Shown in pieces: positions 6,026 through 9,707 of a stretch of 9,707 bases of DNA. The translations under genes were made by a program, and so were the position numbers. The notes under the pieces were generated by a model. That model saw nothing but the letters and a program-made list of their open reading frames with translations. It ran no database searches and was not told the origin of the DNA. Every line of letters begins with the position of its first letter. Position 1 is the stretch's first letter. The stretch covers positions 1 through 9,707 of the forward strand of contig DDED01000124.1 in NCBI GenBank assembly GCA_002336035.1, in the 5' to 3' direction. The DNA comes from Cellvibrionales bacterium UBA1963 (lineage in GTDB: Bacteria > Pseudomonadota > Gammaproteobacteria > Pseudomonadales > UBA7434).

Positions 6026-7516
6026 ATGCGAGCACAGCTAATTCACTCAGATGACATCTCGAACTTACTTTGCGACACCTTGGTTATTCCCTTTTTTAAG
6101 GACTTAAGCCTTAATGCCGAAAACCGAAAAATCGACAAGTCCACAGGCAAACAGCTGAGTCAATTACTCGCTAGTAATGACTTTAGCGGCCAATTGGGTG
6201 AAACCACCCTACTGCTGGTGCCTAACGGAATCAAAGCTCAGCGGATTGTGCTATGGGGTCTAGGTGATAAAGACGCACTCAATCGCCAATCATGGAGTCG
6301 TGCAGCTGACAGTCTTGCGAGTGTGATCAACCAGCAAAAAATCAAGCACGCGGCTATTTTAAGCAGCCTCAAACTGCCCAAATCAGTCACTAACACGTGG
6401 TCGCTTCAACAACTTATTAGCCGCATCACTCGAGGTAATTATCGCTATTCAACCACCAAGACCAGTATCAAAGCGAAGCAACCAACACTCACTAAAATCA
6501 GTATCGTCAATGGCGAAAACAGTACCGCTAACAAACGTGCCATCAAGGCCGGCCTAGCAATTGGTAAAGGAATTAATACCGCTCGTGAACTAGGTAATTT
6601 ACCGGGCAATATCTGTACGCCTAAATATTTATCCAGCGAAGCACGAAAACTGGGCCGCCAACACCCCTCAATAAAGACGACCGTATTGGGTGAAAAACAA
6701 ATGAAACTGCTTGAAATGGGTTCTTTGTTATCCGTAGGCTACGGCAGTGTTGAAGAATCTCAATTAATTATCATGAACTATCAAGGTGGGAAAAAAAATC
6801 AACAACCACACGCACTGGTGGGCAAAGGCATCACCTTTGACAGTGGCGGCATTAGCCTTAAGCCCGGCGCCAAAATGGACGAAATGAAGTTTGACATGTG
6901 CGGTGCCGCTAGCGTGATGGGCACAATGTCTGCCATTGCTGAGATGAAACTGCCGATTAACGTGGTTGCCATAATTGCTGCTGCCGAAAACATGCCCTCA
7001 AGTCGCGCCACCAAGCCTGGCGATGTGGTTACCAGCATGTCAGGAAAAACAATTGAGGTGCTTAACACTGACGCAGAAGGACGGTTAGTATTGTGTGATG
7101 CATTGACCTATGTTGAACGCTTTAAGCCTGCATCGGTTGTCGATATTGCCACATTGACGGGGGCTTGCATCATGGCATTAGGCCACCATGCAACCGGCTT
7201 ATTAAGTAATAACGATGCATTGGCTGAGAATCTCCTTAAAGCAGGTCAAGACAGCGCCGATCGCGCCTGGCAATTGCCGCTGTGGGATGATTACCAAAAG
7301 CAACTGGACACACCCTTTGCTGATCTTGGCAATATTGGTGCTGGCGGTGCTGGCACCATTACAGCCGCTTGTTTCTTATCGCAATTTGCCACCCAGTACC
7401 CGTGGGCACATTTAGACATTGCAGGCACCGCATGGAATCAAGGCGGTGGAAAAGGTGCCAGTGGTCGTCCCGTTGCAATGCTCTGCCAATATTTAATGTC
7501 ACACACGGAACAATGA
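6026..7516 (+). CDS. pepA: Leucyl (cytosol) aminopeptidase PepA, M17 family
   Basis: This cytoplasmic di-metal exopeptidase removes N-terminal residues, often leucine, from peptides; in E. coli it also binds DNA in carAB control and Xer site-specific recombination. The product is 496 residues (E. coli 503). The metal ligands K267, D272, D290, D349 and E351, with catalytic K279 and R353, stand exactly three positions before their E. coli counterparts. The family signature NTDAEGRL is at 347-354. The N-terminal domain (about 1-160) is divergent, as is usual for the part that mediates DNA binding in E. coli. ATG 6026 was chosen because its N-terminus aligns with known PepA proteins; ATG 5969 would add 19 residues without a ribosome-binding site. 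The site before 6026 is weak (AGG 13 bases upstream). holC follows after nine bases, so the two are probably co-transcribed, with valS next, as in E. coli. Confidence 0.96.
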   Translation: MRAQLIHSDDISNLLCDTLVIPFFKDLSLNAENRKIDKSTGKQLSQLLASNDFSGQLGETTLLLVPNGIKAQRIVLWGLGDKDALNRQSWSRAADSLASVINQQKIKHAAILSSLKLPKSVTNTWSLQQLISRITRGNYRYSTTKTSIKAKQPTLTKISIVNGENSTANKRAIKAGLAIGKGINTARELGNLPGNICTPKYLSSEARKLGRQHPSIKTTVLGEKQMKLLEMGSLLSVGYGSVEESQLIIMNYQGGKKNQQPHALVGKGITFDSGGISLKPGAKMDEMKFDMCGAASVMGTMSAIAEMKLPINVVAIIAAAENMPSSRATKPGDVVTSMSGKTIEVLNTDAEGRLVLCDALTYVERFKPASVVDIATLTGACIMALGHHATGLLSNNDALAENLLKAGQDSADRAWQLPLWDDYQKQLDTPFADLGNIGAGGAGTITAACFLSQFATQYPWAHLDIAGTAWNQGGGKGASGRPVAMLCQYLMSHTEQ

Positions 7517-7525
7517 ATAACCGTC

Positions 7526-7990
7526 ATGACTCATATTGACTTTTACATAACCACTGCAAAAAATGCCGATGAACTGTTTAGCTTTGCTTGTCGCTTAACT
7601 GAAAAAGCGTACCGTAGTCACTGTAATATTTATTTGCATACAGATTCAGAGCAACAAATGCTAGCACTAGACGAAAAACTTTGGAACTTTAGGGCCAATA
7701 GTTTTTTGCCGCATCGTCATGAACGCAGTGTGTCCGAAACCACCGAAGCAGACAATAAAGTCACCCTATCAGCGGAAAAAAAAGGGGCGATTTTTATTGG
7801 TCACTCAGGCGAAGTCGGTGACCATAACGATGTACTCATTAATTTAACGGACAAAACGCCTGAGTTTTTTAGCCGTTTTAATCGGCTAGCAGAAATAGTG
7901 CCTGGCAGCGATAGTGCTAAGCAGGCATCACGCCAACGTTATAAATACTACCGAGACCGCGGCTATCCACTTAAGGTTCATAATCTTTAA
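7526..7990 (+). CDS. holC: DNA polymerase III chi subunit
   Basis: Chi is the clamp-loader subunit that, with psi (HolD), links DNA polymerase III to single-strand-binding protein. The product is 154 residues, close to the 147 of E. coli HolC. It shows the family's blocks: N-terminal DFYITT, ALDEKLWNFRANSFLPH at 47-63 (E. coli RLDEALWARPAESFVPH), DVLINL at 102-107, and the C-terminal VPGSDSAKQASRQRYKYYR at 125-143 (E. coli VPYEDSLKQLARERYKAYR). ATG 7526 is the only start, because the pepA stop is in the same frame 12 bases upstream. No good ribosome-binding site is seen, so translation may be coupled to pepA. An A8 run at 7776-7783 falls in frame as A AAA AAA, a possible slippery sequence. 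Its position between pepA and valS is the standard gammaproteobacterial order. Confidence 0.93.
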   Translation: MTHIDFYITTAKNADELFSFACRLTEKAYRSHCNIYLHTDSEQQMLALDEKLWNFRANSFLPHRHERSVSETTEADNKVTLSAEKKGAIFIGHSGEVGDHNDVLINLTDKTPEFFSRFNRLAEIVPGSDSAKQASRQRYKYYRDRGYPLKVHNL

Positions 7991-8100
7991 ATACGATAGA
8001 TTCATTATTACAGCTGTAAGCTCAACGATAAACTGAGCGAGTCAGACCGATTCATGAAACCAATAAAGGTTTAAAAAAAGACATTTGTTTTGAAGATAAT

Positions 8101-8148
8101 ATGTTAATCACTGCAATTTTGCATTCGCTGTATACACGAGTTAACTAG
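8101..8148 (+). CDS. Possible 15-codon upstream ORF before valS
   Basis: ATG 8101 opens a short frame, MLITAILHSLYTRVN, ending at TAG 8148, eleven bases before the valS start. A weak purine-rich site (GAAG at 8092-8095) is five bases upstream. valS itself has only a poor A-rich leader (AGAAAAAA), so translation of this frame could help ribosomes reach valS. It holds one valine codon (GTT, codon 14), too few for a classical attenuator. It may well be chance. Confidence 0.2.
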   Translation: MLITAILHSLYTRVN

Positions 8149-8159
8149 AAAAAATTATT

Positions 8160-9707
8160 ATGGATAAAACGTTTCAACCAAAAGATATTGAACAACGCTG
8201 GTACAAACAGTGGGAAGCTAATGGTTTCTTCACCCCAAGCAGCGATCCAAATAAAGCTGACCAAGAAACATTTTGCATCATGATTCCACCGCCAAACGTT
8301 ACTGGCAACTTGCACATGGGTCATGCCTTTCAGCACACCATCATGGACGCCCTCACCCGCTACCAACGCATGAATCAAAAGTCCACACTCTGGCAAGTTG
8401 GTACCGACCATGCGGGAATCGCTACTCAAATGGTGGTTGAACGTAAACTGGCAGCCGAAACCGGTGAAACACGCCATGACTTGGGCCGCGATAAATTTAT
8501 TGAAAAAATTTGGCAATGGAAAGAAAGTTCAGGCGGTACGATCACCGAACAAATGCGTCGACTCGGCAATTCAGTTGATTGGTCAACCGAACGCTTCACG
8601 ATGGATGATGGTTTTTATGCGGCAGTGCAAGCGGCGTTTATTCAACTGCATGACCAGCAATTAATTTATCGCGGCAAACGATTGGTCAACTGGGACCCTA
8701 AATTTCAAACCGCCATTTCTGATCTTGAAGTTGAAAACAAAGACAGTAAAGGCAATATGTGGCACTTGCGCTATCCCTTAGCAGACGGCGTAACCACTAG
8801 CGAAGGTAACGACTATTTAGTAGTGGCAACAACGCGACCCGAAACCTTGCTCGGCGATACTGCGGTTGCCGTTAACCCTGCCGACCCACGCTATCAAGAA
8901 TTAATCGGCCACCATATAAAGTTACCGTTAGTTGATCGCTTGATACCGATTATCGGCGATGCTCATGCCGACATGGACAAAGGCACTGGGTGCGTGAAGA
9001 TCACTCCAGCCCATGACTTTAACGATTACGAGGTAGGCCAGCGCAACCAATTACCCATGATCAATGTATTGACCCGCGAGGGCTTTATTCGCGCCACCGC
9101 TGAAGTGTTTGATAGCGCCGGCAATGTCTCCGACGATTACGACGGCAGCATGCCCACATCAATGGCCGGCCTTGAACGCTTCGCTGCGCGTAAAGCTGTC
9201 ATTGCTGAAATGGATGCACTGCAGCTACTCGATGAAGTTAAACCCCACGAGCTATCGGTGCCCTACGGTGACCGCAGTAATGTGGTGATCGAGCCTATGC
9301 TCACTGACCAATGGTATGTCGATGCAAAAAGCATGGCCAAGCCGGCCATTGAAGCCGTCGAAAACGGCGCGGTCAAATTTGTTCCGCAGCAATACGAAAA
9401 CATGTATTTTTCATGGATGCGTGACATTCAAGATTGGTGTATCTCGCGGCAATTATGGTGGGGGCATCGCATTCCCGCTTGGTATGACGAACAAGGCAAT
9501 GTCTATGTTGCCAGTTGCGAAGCTGAAGTGCGAAGCAAATACCAACTCGGCGATACGGTCGTTCTGCGCCAAGATGAGGACGTACTCGACACCTGGTTCA
9601 GCTCTGCACTCTGGTCTTTTGCCACTCTGGGCTGGCCTGAAACCACCGAACGCTTAAAACTTTTTCACCCTACCAGTGTGCTAGTTACTGGCTTTGATAT
9701 TATCTTT
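8160..9707 (+). CDS. valS: Valyl-tRNA synthetase, N-terminal 516 residues (cut by window end)
   Basis: This cytoplasmic class I enzyme charges tRNA-Val and hydrolyses mischarged Thr-tRNA-Val. The frame is open to the last base; the visible 516 residues are about 54% of the 951-residue E. coli protein and align closely with it throughout. The ATP-binding HIGH motif appears as HMGH at 52-55 within PPPNVTGNLHMGHA. The CP1 editing domain is visible through TTRPET (224-229) and GTGCVKITPAHDFNDYEVG (275-293). The catalytic core resumes with WWGHRIPAWY (433-442) and DEDVLDTWFSS (472-482). The KMSKS loop, the anticodon-binding domain and the C-terminal coiled coil lie beyond the window. ATG 8160 is the only start, since an in-frame TAA lies 18 bases upstream. 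The gap from holC (7991-8159) contains a 12-base palindrome TTACAGCTGTAA (8008-8019) and a weak promoter candidate (TTGAAG 8090-8095, TGCAAT 8112-8117), so valS may have its own promoter. Confidence 0.97.
   Translation, partial: MDKTFQPKDIEQRWYKQWEANGFFTPSSDPNKADQETFCIMIPPPNVTGNLHMGHAFQHTIMDALTRYQRMNQKSTLWQVGTDHAGIATQMVVERKLAAETGETRHDLGRDKFIEKIWQWKESSGGTITEQMRRLGNSVDWSTERFTMDDGFYAAVQAAFIQLHDQQLIYRGKRLVNWDPKFQTAISDLEVENKDSKGNMWHLRYPLADGVTTSEGNDYLVVATTRPETLLGDTAVAVNPADPRYQELIGHHIKLPLVDRLIPIIGDAHADMDKGTGCVKITPAHDFNDYEVGQRNQLPMINVLTREGFIRATAEVFDSAGNVSDDYDGSMPTSMAGLERFAARKAVIAEMDALQLLDEVKPHELSVPYGDRSNVVIEPMLTDQWYVDAKSMAKPAIEAVENGAVKFVPQQYENMYFSWMRDIQDWCISRQLWWGHRIPAWYDEQGNVYVASCEAEVRSKYQLGDTVVLRQDEDVLDTWFSSALWSFATLGWPETTERLKLFHPTSVLVTGFDIIF

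Noticed and set aside
8057..8072. AAACC/GGTTT hairpin after holC as a terminator
   Set aside because: It has five weak pairs followed by A rather than T on the plus strand, so it would not terminate rightward transcription.
8145..8516. A 123-codon minus-strand frame within the valS start
   Set aside because: It is antisense to highly conserved ValRS sequence including the HMGH motif, so it is a shadow frame.

Overview
The window reads as an ordinary chromosomal segment of a gammaproteobacterium. The grounds are a prfB-lysS pair on one strand, a pepA-holC-valS run on the other, and protein sequences that align closely with Escherichia coli LysRS, RF2, PepA and ValRS (compared from memory, not by a search). 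A ChrR-type zinc anti-sigma factor and a Sulfotransfer_3-type sulfotransferase suggest, but do not prove, a free-living, perhaps marine, lineage. I see no insertion sequences, CRISPR array, tRNA, rRNA or prophage genes.

Layout. Bases 1-684 hold the 3' part of a ChrR-like anti-sigma factor (+ strand) whose true start lies before the window. It is closed by a clear intrinsic terminator at 730-751. A sulfotransferase of unknown substrate follows (917-2161, +). It meets a small predicted lipoprotein gene (2158-2730, -) head-on, and the two stop codons overlap in one TTAA. After a 220-bp AT-rich gap with inverted repeats come lysS (2951-4453, -) and upstream of it prfB (4531-5629, -). prfB is a split gene joined by the classic programmed +1 frameshift, so a plain ORF caller truncates its N-terminus. 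A 396-bp intergenic region (5630-6025) separates prfB from the divergent pepA (6026-7516), which is followed after 9 bp by holC (7526-7990). After a 169-bp gap comes valS (8160 to the window end), cut off about halfway.

How the genes work together. Most of the window is core information processing: lysyl- and valyl-tRNA synthetases, peptide release factor 2, the chi subunit of the DNA polymerase III clamp loader, and leucyl aminopeptidase. The first three genes are accessory: a stress-type anti-sigma factor, a sulfotransferase and a lipoprotein. Nothing in the sequence ties them to one pathway.

The most informative points are the intact RF2 frameshift site, the complete zinc-ligand set of the ChrR homologue, a strong promoter just before lysS that bears on its start codon, two overlapping TTGACA promoters before pepA, and an unassigned lipoprotein whose layout recalls QseG/YfhG. 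I did not find a convincing previously undescribed system here.
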